From contig QHXN01000022.1 of NCBI GenBank assembly GCA_003222975.1, positions 1 through 50,579 on the forward strand: 50,579 nucleotides of DNA, in the 5' to 3' direction. The notes under the pieces were generated by a model, which did no database searches, had not been told where the DNA came from, and saw only the letters and a list, made by a program, of their open reading frames with translations. The position numbers were made by a program, and so were the translations under genes. The stretch is from Acidobacteriota bacterium (GTDB lineage Bacteria > Acidobacteriota > Blastocatellia > Pyrinomonadales > Pyrinomonadaceae). This document shows positions 33,482-41,646 of this stretch, in pieces; position 1 is the first letter of the stretch; each line of letters begins with the position of its first letter.

Positions 33482-34047
33482 GGCTCGCCGCGCAGTTCTC
33501 GTTTAAAGGCGGTCTTGAGGAAGTTAAAGCGAGCTACCCGCATCTGCTCGCCGAAGTTCTGGAAGCCGTCCGCTCGATAGACGCCTCTCTGGCGCGGACG
33601 AAGGTCAGTAAAGAAAAGACCATGCCGGGCCAGACGCTCTACAGCCCCGTCGCGCTCAACGTGGCCTTTAAGGAACAGCTCTATCCTAAAGGGTGGAAGA
33701 ATCTGAAGGTTAATTGCGACTACCCGACGGAGTATTACCTCGAAGACTACGAGCACAGAGCGCCAATCAAAGGCGCGTTCCGCGACATGGATTTCGTGAA
33801 GGAGAAACTCGGCATCGAAGTCCAGTTCGGCAAGTATTCGTTCATGGTCTATAACGTTTGCGCGAAGATGACCATCTTCCACAACCTCGGACACATTGAC
33901 TGCGGAATCGAAATAGTGCCGGTCAAGGCTCTCGCGCTGGAGATGTCTTCGGGCGTCTCTTACTTCGAGCAATTCGTGTGGGACTTGCGGCAGCGCGGCG
34001 TCGCCGACATAGATATACCGGTTCTGATTCTTGGGATTGATGTTTGA
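33478..34047 (+). CDS. BglII/BstYI-like restriction endonuclease
   Basis: A 189-residue protein from a GTG that overlaps the methyltransferase stop. MDFVKEKLGIEVQFGKYSF contains Asp105, Glu114 and Gln116 (GTG start as residue 1) with the D-x8-E-x-Q spacing of BglII (Asp84, Glu93, Gln95), the metal-binding site. VSKEKTMPGQTLYSPVALN and MVYNVCAKMTIFHNLGHIDC also match what I know of the family. BglII cuts A/GATCT and BstYI R/GATCY, so a GATC-centred six-base site is a reasonable prediction, not a proof. Coupled translation with the methyltransferase would help balance dosage. Confidence 0.85.
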   Translation: MRLAAQFSFKGGLEEVKASYPHLLAEVLEAVRSIDASLARTKVSKEKTMPGQTLYSPVALNVAFKEQLYPKGWKNLKVNCDYPTEYYLEDYEHRAPIKGAFRDMDFVKEKLGIEVQFGKYSFMVYNVCAKMTIFHNLGHIDCGIEIVPVKALALEMSSGVSYFEQFVWDLRQRGVADIDIPVLILGIDV

Positions 34048-34083
34048 GTCTGTGTCACTCTCGTCGAACCAACGACCCGCGGG

Positions 34084-35559
34084 CTAAGCTTGGTCAAGCG
34101 CACTGGCGCGTTCGGCCTCGTCGCCGAGGGCGAGGATTTCGCGGCGTATGTGTCGGCGCTCTTCGAGGAGGAGGCGGAAGAAGCTGCGCTCGCGGACGAA
34201 GAAGAGGGCGGCTCGCGCGCCCGCGACGAAGCGGTCGAACTCCTCGCGCGTCCGCAGCGCAACGTACCCGGCTGCGGGCGCGCACAGCAGGGCCGCCGAC
34301 ACGCCCCACCAGCCCGCGAGGAAGTAACAGGCGACGGCGAGCGCGACCCACGTCAGCGGGAACAGGAGCATCGCGGCGGCGATCTTGAAGGTCGAGAGCA
34401 CGTCGTCGTCGCTTTGCGAGAGCTTCGTGGCGAGCAGGCCCGCGAGCCTGTAGGCCGGGTAGTGGAGAGCCGCGCCCGCCGCTGCGACCGGCGAGAGCAG
34501 GGCGAAGCCGAGGACGCGCGGGAGTATCGTCCGCGCGCGCGCGTACTCCGAGACGGTCGCCGCGGACAACTGCCGCGGGTCTTCTATCCCGGCCTGGCGA
34601 AGCTCCTCCTCGTACTGCCGTATTCTCTTCTCCAGGACTTCGAGGCGTTCGGGCGAGTGCCGGCGGTGGAAGGCGTAAGCTTCGACGAAGCGGCGGCGGC
34701 GGCGCAGCTCGCGCTCAAGGCTCGGCTCCTCCTCGTCGTCCTCGGACGAGAAGATGCGCTCGGCGCGCGCGACCATTGCGAGCGCCTCGTGGCGGTCGGC
34801 GTTCAAGGTGAGCGAGCGCAAAGCTCCGGCTATCCGGTCGGAGAGTTCGCGCACACGCTCGCGCGGCGGCTCGCCTTGCTCGTCCGGCTCGACGGAGGAG
34901 ACAGGGATCGGCTCGCCGAAGTAGAGCAGCGCGCCGCTGCGGAACGTCGTCTTCGCCGTGTAGTACAAGCCCGCCGGGACGATACTTAAAGAAGACGGAG
35001 AGAGGGGGAGACGGGGAGATGGGGAGACGTGTGAGGGATGCGGTGTTTCCCTCCCTGTCAGCTCTTCCCTCTGTCGTCCCATCTCCCCATGCCCTCGTCT
35101 GCCAGTCCCCCCGTCCTGTTTGACGGAGGCCGCGCCGAGGGCGATGCGCGCCGCGCCCGTCTTCAAGGGGAGCAGGTACGGCTCGCTGTGCGAAGCGCCT
35201 TCGGGGCAGATGGCGATTGTGCCGCCGCGCCGGAGTAGTTCCGCGGAGCGCTCGAAGGTCTCGCGGTTGCGCGAGGTGTCCTGGCCTTCGTCCTGGCGGC
35301 GATAGACGGGGATGGAGTCGAGCGCGCGGACGAAGAAGGAGACGACGGGCATCTGGAAGAGCGGCGACTTGGCGAGGAAGGAGACGCTGCGCGGGGCGAA
35401 GCAGAGCAGGAAGGCCGGGTCAACCAGCCCGTTCGGGTGGTTGAGGACGAAGAGGCAGGCCCCGCGGCGCGGCACGTGCTCCGCGCCGACGACCTCGATG
35501 CGCCGGAAGAAGACGCGCAGCGCGAAACGCAGCACGAACGTGATGGCCCGCCTCAACAA
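34084..35559 (-). CDS. PlsC-type acyltransferase with C-terminal membrane domain and repeat insert
   Basis: A ~491-residue membrane acyltransferase. The PlsC domain has FVLNHPNGLVDPAFL (catalytic His and Asp), RRQDEGQD and ICPEGASHSEP (acceptor site), then SIVPAGLYYTAKTTF. C-terminal half: a charged helical region and two to three membrane segments (VLGFALLSPVAAAGAALHYP, MLLFPLTWVALAVACYFLAG). Between the LGAASV helix and the SIVPAGL strand is a Gly/Arg/Ser/Pro-rich insert of ~40 residues, encoded exactly by an inverted repeat element (34999-35116). The start is uncertain: TTG at 35559 or ATG at 35631; the latter would translate a perfect palindrome. GGAGG lies ~15 nt before the TTG. Confidence 0.8.
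   Translation of the reverse strand: MLRRAITFVLRFALRVFFRRIEVVGAEHVPRRGACLFVLNHPNGLVDPAFLLCFAPRSVSFLAKSPLFQMPVVSFFVRALDSIPVYRRQDEGQDTSRNRETFERSAELLRRGGTIAICPEGASHSEPYLLPLKTGAARIALGAASVKQDGGTGRRGHGEMGRQREELTGRETPHPSHVSPSPRLPLSPSSLSIVPAGLYYTAKTTFRSGALLYFGEPIPVSSVEPDEQGEPPRERVRELSDRIAGALRSLTLNADRHEALAMVARAERIFSSEDDEEEPSLERELRRRRRFVEAYAFHRRHSPERLEVLEKRIRQYEEELRQAGIEDPRQLSAATVSEYARARTILPRVLGFALLSPVAAAGAALHYPAYRLAGLLATKLSQSDDDVLSTFKIAAAMLLFPLTWVALAVACYFLAGWWGVSAALLCAPAAGYVALRTREEFDRFVAGARAALFFVRERSFFRLLLEERRHIRREILALGDEAERASALDQA
34999..35116. repeat. Inverted element (GGGGAGAC type) inside the acyltransferase gene
   Basis: Left arm 34999-35029 has GGGGAGAC/GGGGAGAT octamers; right arm 35075-35116 is the complement (CATCTCCC, CGTCCC words) with diverged units. 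About 45 nt lie between. The reading frame of the acyltransferase stays open through both arms. Confidence 0.88.
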
Positions 35560-35595
35560 ACTCTTTGAGAAAACCCTCCGCGAGAAAAGAGAAGC

Positions 35596-35625
35596 CCGGC
35601 GCGAGTCTCGCGAGACTCGCGCCGG
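35596..35625 (-). terminator. Perfect 30-nt palindrome after coxD
   Basis: CCGGCGCGAGTCTCG is followed directly by its exact complement, giving a 15-bp dyad without loop. On the reverse strand a pyrimidine-rich GCTTCTCTTTTCTC follows. It lies 60 nt past the coxD stop codon and is the likely end of the respiratory operon, though it could be a protein-binding site. Confidence 0.6.
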
Positions 35626-35684
35626 ACTCATTCTACAACACGCGCACGCGCCGCACGCGCCCCGCGCCCGCCGACTCGAACGTC

Positions 35685-35987
35685 CTACGTGATGACCGTC
35701 GGGCCGAACCAACTGCGGCTGCTGTAGTCCGTGAGCGTGAGCAGCAGCAGGATGAGCAGCCAGAAGAACATCGAGGCCACGATCACCCAGATGAGCCGCG
35801 AGCTGTAGCGCACGTGCATGAAGAACAGGAGCACGAGCATCATCTTCGTGACGGCGATGGTCATCGCGACCACGTCGTTCATGCGCCCGAACGGGATCGT
35901 GGCCGCGAAGACCGTAGTGCCAGTCAAGACGAGCAGCGCCGCGAAGACCGAGAAGTAAATTTTGCGCGGGACGATATGTACAGACAT
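35685..35987 (-). CDS. coxD: Cytochrome c oxidase subunit IV (prokaryotic type)
   Basis: A 100-residue small subunit of the caa3 oxidase with three membrane helices (KIYFSVFAALLVLTGTTVFA, VVAMTIAVTKMMLVLLFFMH, LIWVIVASMFFWLLILLLLT). The central TKMMLVLLFFMHVRYSS stretch is typical of prokaryotic subunit IV (CtaF/CyoD-like), which aids assembly. The ATG at 35987 has a GAGG site 5 nt ahead that touches the repeat element in the coxC-coxD gap. An upstream frame to 36056 would translate that repeat. It is the last gene of the operon. Confidence 0.88.
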   Translation of the reverse strand: MSVHIVPRKIYFSVFAALLVLTGTTVFAATIPFGRMNDVVAMTIAVTKMMLVLLFFMHVRYSSRLIWVIVASMFFWLLILLLLTLTDYSSRSWFGPTVIT

Positions 35988-35995
35988 AAAGACCT

Positions 35996-36105
35996 CAGTA
36001 GTCAGTAGCCAGTAGCCAGTAGAAGAACCTTTCTTCCTGCGTCGCCCGCTTGTCATCGTCAGTGCCGCCGGGGCGGAGCCTGCTGGCTACTGACTACTGG
36101 CTACT
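35996..36105. repeat. Inverted heptamer element (CAGTAGC family), copy 2
   Basis: Left arm 35996-36022 (CAGTAGT, CAGTAGC, CAGTAGC) and right arm 36082-36105 (GGCTACTGACTACTGGCTAC). It reaches from 8 nt past the coxC stop codon to the coxD ribosome-binding site. Same words as at 10041-10168. Confidence 0.92.
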
Positions 36106-36112
36106 CCTTCCC

Positions 36113-36841
36113 TCAGTGCTTCCCGAAGTGCGCGCCCAGAAGGTAGAGCAGCGGGAAGAGGAAAATCCAGATGATGTCAACGAAGTGCCAGTAGAGGCCG
36201 AAGTTCTCCACCGGCGCGTGGTATTCGGGCGTGTAGCGCCCGCGCCAGGCCCAGAAGATGATCGGCGTGATGATGCCGACGCCGACGATCATGTGCAGCG
36301 CGTGCAGGCCCGTCATGGCGAAGTAGAGCCAGAAGAACATCTGGTACTGGCCGAGCGTGACGTTGGCCGGGATGTGGGAGAGGATTTCGCGGTTCGGGTT
36401 GAACCACCCGGCGACGGGGATCAGGCCGTCCGTGTACTTCTCGTGGTACTCGTAAGCCTTCACCGAGAGGAAGGTCAGGCCCAGAAGAACGGTCGCCAGC
36501 ATGAAGGCGACCTGGACTTTGGGCGCGCGGCCCGCCTGCGTGGCCCAGACGGCGAGTGCCATCGTCAAACTCGACGTGATGAGCACTGCCGTGTTGAAGG
36601 TGCCTATCGTCCAGTTCAAGTGGTTGCTGGCGGCCATGAAGGCGTCGGGGTACTTCATCCGGTAGATGAGGTAGGCGAGGAACAGCCCGCCGAAGAACAT
36701 CACCTCCTGCGCGATGAAGACCCACATGCCGAGCGTGCCGGCCTCGCGCTGTTGCTCCAGGTTGTCGAACTGGTGCGCCAGCGCCGTGTGCGCCGACTCG
36801 GGCGCGTGGCCCTGCTCGATTGCCTCAGCGTTCGTTGCCAA
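36113..36841 (-). CDS. coxC: Cytochrome c oxidase subunit III
   Basis: A 242-residue subunit III with seven membrane helices. GTLGMWVFIAQEVMFFGGLF, TAVLITSSLTMALAVWA, VKAYEYHEKYTDGLIP and HFVDIIWIFLFPLLYL are the family signatures, including the Glu of helix II-III that keeps proton uptake stable. A TTG at 36841 is the best start: GAGGAGG lies exactly 8 nt ahead, and the residues from it (MATNAEAIEQGHAPE) run into the first helix. The longer frame to 36955 is translated repeat sequence. The gap to coxA is wholly filled by a GTGAACC element. Confidence 0.92.
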   Translation of the reverse strand: MATNAEAIEQGHAPESAHTALAHQFDNLEQQREAGTLGMWVFIAQEVMFFGGLFLAYLIYRMKYPDAFMAASNHLNWTIGTFNTAVLITSSLTMALAVWATQAGRAPKVQVAFMLATVLLGLTFLSVKAYEYHEKYTDGLIPVAGWFNPNREILSHIPANVTLGQYQMFFWLYFAMTGLHALHMIVGVGIITPIIFWAWRGRYTPEYHAPVENFGLYWHFVDIIWIFLFPLLYLLGAHFGKH

Positions 36842-36856
36842 ACTCCTCACCTCCTC

Positions 36857-36974
36857 AAAAGCCGTGAACCGTAAACCGTGAACCGTGACAAGAGAAAACC
36901 TGTGTGCCGTAAGCCGCGGGCCGTGACAGGGCGGAAGCCACTTGTCATGGTTCACGGTTCACGGTTCACGGGTT
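36857..36974. repeat. Inverted heptamer element (GTGAACC family), copy 2
   Basis: Left arm 36857-36893 (GTGAACC, GTAAACC, GTGAACC, GTGACAA) abuts the coxC ribosome-binding site; right arm 36938-36974 (GGTTCAC words, then GGGTTTTT) ends 4 nt from the coxA stop codon. A diverged GTG/GCC run lies between. Matches the element at 20196-20343. Confidence 0.93.
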
Positions 36975-36977
36975 TTT

Positions 36978-38705
36978 CTACGTCTCCGCCCGGTCAAGCG
37001 GCGGCTGCACGCCCGCGGCCTGCTCCGCTGACTCGCCTGGCCCGATGACGCGCATCTCCTCGACGGGTCGGTACTCGTATGCCTCCCAGGTGACGACGGG
37101 CGTGACGGCGAAGTTCTCTGTGGGCGGCGGTGAGGGCGTGCGCCACTCAAGGCCCGTCGCGGGCCAGGGGTTCGCCGGGGCGAAGCGCCCGTAGCGCATA
37201 GACCAGAGGAAATAGACGCCGGGGATGAGCAGGCCGATGCCGAGTATGCTCGCGCCCGCCGTGCTCATCACGTGCAAGACCTGCCAGAGGGGCACGTCCG
37301 CCGGGTAGGCGTGGTAGCGGCGCGGCATGCCCATGTAGCCCAGTAGAAACTGCGGGAAGAACGTCAGGTTGAAGCCGACGAAGACGACGAGCGCCGCAAA
37401 CCGCCCCCAGCCTTCGGGGTACATGCGGCCCGTGATCTTCGGCCACCAGTTGTGCAGGCCGCCGAGGTAGCCCATCATGGCCCCGCCGACCATGATGTAG
37501 TGGAAGTGTGCGACGACGAAGTAGGTGTCTGTGACGTGAACGTCGAAGCCGAGCGCGGCGAGCATCACCCCCGTCATGCCGCCGATGGTAAACAGCCCGA
37601 TGAAGGCGAAGGCGTAGAGCATCGGCGTGTCGTAGGAGATCGAGCCTTTGTACATCGTCGCCGTCCAGTTGAAGACCTTGACCGCGCTTGGTATCGCGAC
37701 GACGAACGAGATGAGTGAGAAGATCATCCCGGCATAGACCGACTGGCTACTGACGAACAGGTGGTGGCCCCAGACGAGGAAGCCGAAGATGGCAATCGCC
37801 AGAGAGGAGAAGGCCACAAAGGAGTAGCCGAAGATGGGCTTGCGGGTGTGCGTGGCGATCAGCTCCGAGACGACGCCCATCGCGGGCAGGATCATGATGT
37901 AAACGGCAGGGTGCGAGTAGAACCAGAACATGTGCTGGAAGAGCACGGGGTCGCCGCCCAGAGCCGGGTCGAAGATGCCGACGTGCGCGAGCCTCTCCAA
38001 AGCGATGAGCAGGATCGTGATGGCGATGACCGGCGTGCCGAGGATGAAGATGAGGCTCGTCGCGTAGTGCGACCAGATGAAGAGCGGCAGACGGAACCAG
38101 GTCATGCCGGGCGCGCGCATCGTGTGGATGGTGACGATGAAGTTGAGGCCCGTGAGGATTGACGAGAAGCCGTTGATGAAGATGCCGAGGCCCGCGAGCA
38201 CGACGTAGGTGTTCGAGAAGTTGGTCGAGTAGGGGACGTAGAACGTCCAGCCCGTGTCCACGCCGCCGAACAGAAGCGCCGAGAAGGTCAGGACGCCTCC
38301 GAGCATGTAGATGTACCAGCTCAGCAGGTTGATGCGCGGGAAGGCGAGGTCTTTCGCGCCGATCATCATGGGCACGAGGAAGTTGCCGAGCGTGGCCGGG
38401 ATCGAGGGGATGAGGAAGAAGAAGACCATCATGATCCCGTGGTGCGTGAACAGCTTGTTGTAGGTCTGCGACTGCACGAGGTCGCCCTGCGGCGTCAGGA
38501 GTTCCAGCCTGATGGCCCCGGCGTAAGCGCCGCCGATGAGGAAGAAGAAGGTGACGGAGACGAGGTAGAGGAGCGCGATCCGCTTGTGATCCTTCGTCAG
38601 CAGCCACGACTTGATGCCGTAGTCGGCGTTCAGGTAGTTGACCGTCGGGAAGCGGCTGCGCCACTCGTGCGCGCGCGCGTCCGTCGCTGTTAGTTCGTTG
38701 CTCAT
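36978..38705 (-). CDS. coxA: Cytochrome c oxidase subunit I, type A2
   Basis: Catalytic subunit of 575 residues that reduces O2 and pumps protons. Ligands: heme a His89 (FTHHG) and His402, CuB His265, His314 and His315, heme a3 His400 ([11 protein letters not shown]); cross-linked Tyr269 is in [14 protein letters not shown]. The Glu of the usual HPEVY is Ala267 and the motif is preceded by Tyr263-Ser264, the YS pattern of A2-type oxidases such as Rhodothermus caa3. K-channel residues Ser340 and Lys343 ([10 protein letters not shown]) and Asp119 (GAKDLAFPR) are kept. Its start is 33 nt from coxB. Confidence 0.96.
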   Translation of the reverse strand: MSNELTATDARAHEWRSRFPTVNYLNADYGIKSWLLTKDHKRIALLYLVSVTFFFLIGGAYAGAIRLELLTPQGDLVQSQTYNKLFTHHGIMMVFFFLIPSIPATLGNFLVPMMIGAKDLAFPRINLLSWYIYMLGGVLTFSALLFGGVDTGWTFYVPYSTNFSNTYVVLAGLGIFINGFSSILTGLNFIVTIHTMRAPGMTWFRLPLFIWSHYATSLIFILGTPVIAITILLIALERLAHVGIFDPALGGDPVLFQHMFWFYSHPAVYIMILPAMGVVSELIATHTRKPIFGYSFVAFSSLAIAIFGFLVWGHHLFVSSQSVYAGMIFSLISFVVAIPSAVKVFNWTATMYKGSISYDTPMLYAFAFIGLFTIGGMTGVMLAALGFDVHVTDTYFVVAHFHYIMVGGAMMGYLGGLHNWWPKITGRMYPEGWGRFAALVVFVGFNLTFFPQFLLGYMGMPRRYHAYPADVPLWQVLHVMSTAGASILGIGLLIPGVYFLWSMRYGRFAPANPWPATGLEWRTPSPPPTENFAVTPVVTWEAYEYRPVEEMRVIGPGESAEQAAGVQPPLDRAET

Positions 38706-38738
38706 AATTGCGTCTTCCCTAAAACTGCCTGACCGAAA

Positions 38739-39914
38739 TTACTGCCGCCGGTTCGCGTTCGCCGCGCCGCCCTGCCCCACCCTCGGCGGGAGTTGCGGCG
38801 AAGGATTGCCTTGCCGCGGCGAAGTCGGCGCGAGCGGGTTCGAGCGCTCGGTCGTAGGCGACGCGCCGCCCGTGGTCGGCCCCGTCGTCGTGCCGCCGCC
38901 CCCTTGCGCCGTCCCGCCCGACTCTCCGCCCTGGGGTTGGCCGAGCGAGCGTATGTAGGCGATGAGCTGCAAGATTTGCTCCTCGTTCACCTGATTCCGA
39001 AACGTCGGCATGATCGGCTGGAAGCCGAGCGCGAGCTTGGCCTGCGGGTCGAGGATTGATTCGCGTATGTAAGACTCGTCCACCGCGACCGTGCCGTCGC
39101 CCTCGATGGCCTGCTGCTTGCCGAACAGCCCGTAGAGAGTAGGCCCGCGCCCCTGCTGCCCCGCGGGGTCTGTCTGGTGGCAGGAGGCGCAGCCGCGCTC
39201 CTGGAAGAGCTTCTGCCCCTGCGCCGCCGCCGACTCCGCGCCCGCGCCGCCCGCGAGCCACTGCTCATAGGCGGTCGGCTCCATGACGATGACGTGCCCG
39301 CCCATCCCACTGTGGTTCGTGCCGCAGTACTCGGCGCAGAAGAGGTAGTAGCTGCCGGTCTTCGTCGCCTCGAACCAGAGCTGCGTGTAGCGGCCCGGCA
39401 CCACGTCCTGTTTGATGCGGAAGGCTGGGACGTAAAGGCTGTGGATCACGTCCTCGGTGGTCATCGTCAGCTTGACGCGCGCGCCGACCGGCACGTGCAG
39501 CTCGTTGATCTCGCGCTGCCCCGTCTGGTGCTGGAACTTCCACATCCACTGCTTGGCGACGACGTAAACCTCCATCGCCTGGTGCGGCACGCGGTAGGCC
39601 TTGAAGTAGGTGCTCGCGCCCCAGACGAAGATGGTCATCGCGATCAGGAGCGGCACGATTGTCCACGTGAGTTCGAGCACCATCGAGCCGGAGATGGGCC
39701 GCGGCACTTCGTCAGGCTGGCGGCGGCGGTACTTGACGGCGAAGACGACGAGCAGCAGCGTGATGAGCGTCGAGAAGAAGATCGTGATCAACAGCAGGTA
39801 GGCGTAGAGCGCGTCCACGTGCGGCGCGAACGTCGAGGCCTGCTCCGGCGAGAACGGCACGCTCACCTGCGGCACGCTGACTTGCGTTAAAAGCATGGCT
39901 CCAGTCAGGCTCAC
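38739..39914 (-). CDS. coxB: Cytochrome c oxidase subunit II fused to cytochrome c (caa3)
   Basis: A 391-residue subunit with two membrane helices, the CuA domain (VVAKQWMWKFQH, DVIHSLYVPAFRIKQDVVPG and the CuA ligands in FCAEYCGTNHSGM), then a cytochrome c domain (GCASCH, axial Met in PIMPTF), the mark of caa3 oxidases. The last ~70 residues form a Gly/Thr/Pro/Gln-rich tail. The GTG at 39914 has a strong GGGGAGGGGAG ahead; an internal ATG at 39896 is an alternative. It accepts electrons from alternative complex III, probably through ActE or directly. Confidence 0.94.
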   Translation of the reverse strand: MSLTGAMLLTQVSVPQVSVPFSPEQASTFAPHVDALYAYLLLITIFFSTLITLLLVVFAVKYRRRQPDEVPRPISGSMVLELTWTIVPLLIAMTIFVWGASTYFKAYRVPHQAMEVYVVAKQWMWKFQHQTGQREINELHVPVGARVKLTMTTEDVIHSLYVPAFRIKQDVVPGRYTQLWFEATKTGSYYLFCAEYCGTNHSGMGGHVIVMEPTAYEQWLAGGAGAESAAAQGQKLFQERGCASCHQTDPAGQQGRGPTLYGLFGKQQAIEGDGTVAVDESYIRESILDPQAKLALGFQPIMPTFRNQVNEEQILQLIAYIRSLGQPQGGESGGTAQGGGGTTTGPTTGGASPTTERSNPLAPTSPRQGNPSPQLPPRVGQGGAANANRRQ

Positions 39915-39960
39915 TAAAACTCCCCTCCCCGAAGGGAATCGGTCACGGGCGACCGCCGCG

Positions 39961-40006
39961 TTCAGAGTTCACGCTTCAGCGTGTTCAGAGTTCGGCCTTC
40001 AGGCTG
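39961..40006. repeat. REP-like palindromes at the sco1 3' end
   Basis: TTCAGAGTTC occurs twice, each followed by a small palindrome (ACGCTTCAGCGT and GGCCTTCAGGCT). The sco1 stop codon lies inside the second palindrome. The TTCAG core is shared with the REP-like cluster at 11770-11943. Confidence 0.55.
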
Positions 40007-40964
40007 CGCCGCCGACGCCTATCTCCTCGTCCCAGCGCTCGGCGTTGCGCCGCGTGCGCCGCACCAGGAAGAGGATGAGCGCCAACAGCCCCGCGACCGT
40101 CAGCACGCCCGCCGCGCGCAACACAGCCATGACGGGCGCGAACTTCCCCGTAGCCGGGTCGTAGTGGTAGCAGTACAGAATCAGCGCGTCCACGGGCGAG
40201 CCGATCTTCCCTTCGGAAGACTCGACGAGCGCGAGGCGCAAGTCCTTCGGCGAATAATCAATGCCGTAGAAGTAGTGCGAGAGTCGCCCGTCGGGCGTCG
40301 CCACCATGATGGCGGAGGCGTGCGCGAACTGCTTCGACTCGTCGTCCCAGACGTACCGGAAGCCGACCGACTGCGCGAGCTTGTCAATCGAATCTTTATC
40401 GCCCGTCAGGAAGTGCCAGCCGTCTTCCGCCCCCGCGCGCCCGTAGCGTCTGAGGTACGTCTCCTTCTTCCGCGCCGCTAAGTCAGGCCCCTCGCGCGGG
40501 TCGAAGCTGACGGCGACTATCTCGAAATCTTTGCCCGGCGTGAACGGCACGGCTTCGAGTGCGCCGACCAGCCCGTTCAAGGTCTGGTTGCAGAGCATCG
40601 GGCACTCGTAATAGACGAGCGTCAGGACGACGGGCTTGCCCGCCTTGAAATACTCGCCCAGTCTCACCTCGCGCCCCGTCTCGTCGCGGAAGGTCGCGTC
40701 GAGCGGAATCTGACTGTTCAGACGCTGCTCGATGCCGACCTTCTTCAAGACCTCCGTCGAGTTGCCGGTCGGCATGGGGCCGACGGGCGGCTGCGCATAC
40801 TGCGCTTGAGCCGAAACGGCGACGAGAAGGCAGAAGGCAGAAGGCAGAAGGCAAGCGCGGGCGCGAAGGCAAAAGTAAAAAGGCAAAAGGCAAAAGTTGA
40901 AGTCAGCCGGACGGAGATTGCCCCGACTTTGCCGTTCGCCGCAGATAAAACCTGTAACTCTCAA
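39999..40964 (-). CDS. sco1: SCO1/SenC-type copper chaperone
   Basis: A 321-residue membrane-anchored copper chaperone that helps build the CuA site. The thioredoxin-like domain has the copper ligands in YYECPMLCNQ (Cys-x3-Cys) and His in KQFAHASAIM; a C-terminal helix follows (VLRAAGVLTVAGLLALILFL). TTG at 40964 has GAGGAG 9 nt ahead. The first 54 residues form a long signal whose hydrophobic part (residues ~22-50, with FCLLPF and LLPSAFCLL) is encoded by the heptamer repeat arm, ending in SAQA/Q. A shorter start at an internal TTG is possible. Confidence 0.9.
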   Translation of the reverse strand: MRVTGFICGERQSRGNLRPADFNFCLLPFYFCLRARACLLPSAFCLLVAVSAQAQYAQPPVGPMPTGNSTEVLKKVGIEQRLNSQIPLDATFRDETGREVRLGEYFKAGKPVVLTLVYYECPMLCNQTLNGLVGALEAVPFTPGKDFEIVAVSFDPREGPDLAARKKETYLRRYGRAGAEDGWHFLTGDKDSIDKLAQSVGFRYVWDDESKQFAHASAIMVATPDGRLSHYFYGIDYSPKDLRLALVESSEGKIGSPVDALILYCYHYDPATGKFAPVMAVLRAAGVLTVAGLLALILFLVRRTRRNAERWDEEIGVGGAA

Positions 40965-41013
40965 CGCCTTTAACTCCTCTTCAGCATTCCTTCTTTTGCC
41001 TTTTCACTTTTGA
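40829..41013. repeat. Heptamer element (GGCAAAA and GCAGAAG) overlapping the sco1 5' end
   Basis: GCAGAAG heptamers lie at 40831-40855, GGCAAAA/GTAAAAA words at 40868-40896, and the complementary CTTTTGCC arm at 40991-41013. The left arms are inside the sco1 signal-peptide codons; the right arm holds the last codons and stop of the upstream gene. Words match the element at 29099-29190. Confidence 0.85.
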
Positions 41014-41528
41014 CTTCCCTGCGCGGGCTGCTGCGCCTGCCGGCGTTGCAGGTAGAGCCGCATGGCCTGCTCGACGGGCACGCGGACAGTCCCGGCCTGC
41101 TGATCCGCCCAGCCGTAGTCCTCAAGCTCGCGCCGCCACTCGTCGCGCACCGTCAGGTACTCCGACTGCGGCTGCGGCACGTGGTCGCTCGTCGCCTGGT
41201 ACGAGAGGTCGTGGAAACGCCCGTCGTCGGACTTGACGCCGAAGCCGGGCGCGAGCTGAAGGCGCGGCTCCGGCGGCAGTCGCTCCGCGCCGTGCCGCGC
41301 CAGCGGCGAAGCCTCAAGCTCCTGCGACTCCTCGCGCTTCTGGAAGTACATGAACATCAAAAGCACCACGACGCAGACGACGATGGTGAAGGCCGTCAGT
41401 CCGCCGACGAACCAGAGCAGCGGCCTGACGGCCACGTCCGACTCCTCGTGCGCCACGTCCGGGTTCGTGATGAACGACACGTCCGGCGTCTCGTGGATGC
41501 TGTCTCTTCTTCTCTTCCCGTGAGCCAT
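41004..41528 (-). CDS. Membrane protein of the act-cox operon, unknown
   Basis: A 174-residue product with a basic N-terminus, one membrane helix (PLLWFVGGLTAFTIVVCVVVLL, about residues 36-58) and a C-terminal extracytoplasmic part (LARHGAERLPPEPRLQLAPG, DEWRRELEDYGWADQQAGTV, VPVEQAMRLYLQRR). Genes of this plan are often found between actF and sco/cox genes; the DYGWADQQAGTVRVPVEQAM stretch suggests a conserved segment. No cofactor motif. Its last codons (SQK) and stop lie in a repeat arm, and its start follows another element without a ribosome-binding site. Confidence 0.8.
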   Translation of the reverse strand: MAHGKRRRDSIHETPDVSFITNPDVAHEESDVAVRPLLWFVGGLTAFTIVVCVVVLLMFMYFQKREESQELEASPLARHGAERLPPEPRLQLAPGFGVKSDDGRFHDLSYQATSDHVPQPQSEYLTVRDEWRRELEDYGWADQQAGTVRVPVEQAMRLYLQRRQAQQPAQGSQK

Positions 41529-41543
41529 AAGTCACACAAGATT

Positions 41544-41643
41544 AAATGATGAATGCGGAATGATGAATGCGGAATGAAGGCACGTCGTCTTCCATCACTC
41601 AAGCTTTCTTTAATTCATCATTCCGCATTCATCATTCATCACT
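41544..41643. repeat. Inverted heptamer element (AATGATG/AATGCGG)
   Basis: Five in-phase heptamers at 41545-41579 (AATGATG, AATGCGG, AATGATG, AATGCGG, AATGAAG) face 41612-41641 (CATTCCG, CATTCAT words). It fills the gap from the actF stop codon to near the start of the next gene. Confidence 0.93.
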
Positions 41644-41646
41644 TCC

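Noticed and set aside
36842..36955. N-terminal extension of CoxC
   Set aside because: It is repeat-derived, and the TTG at 36841 has an ideal ribosome-binding site.
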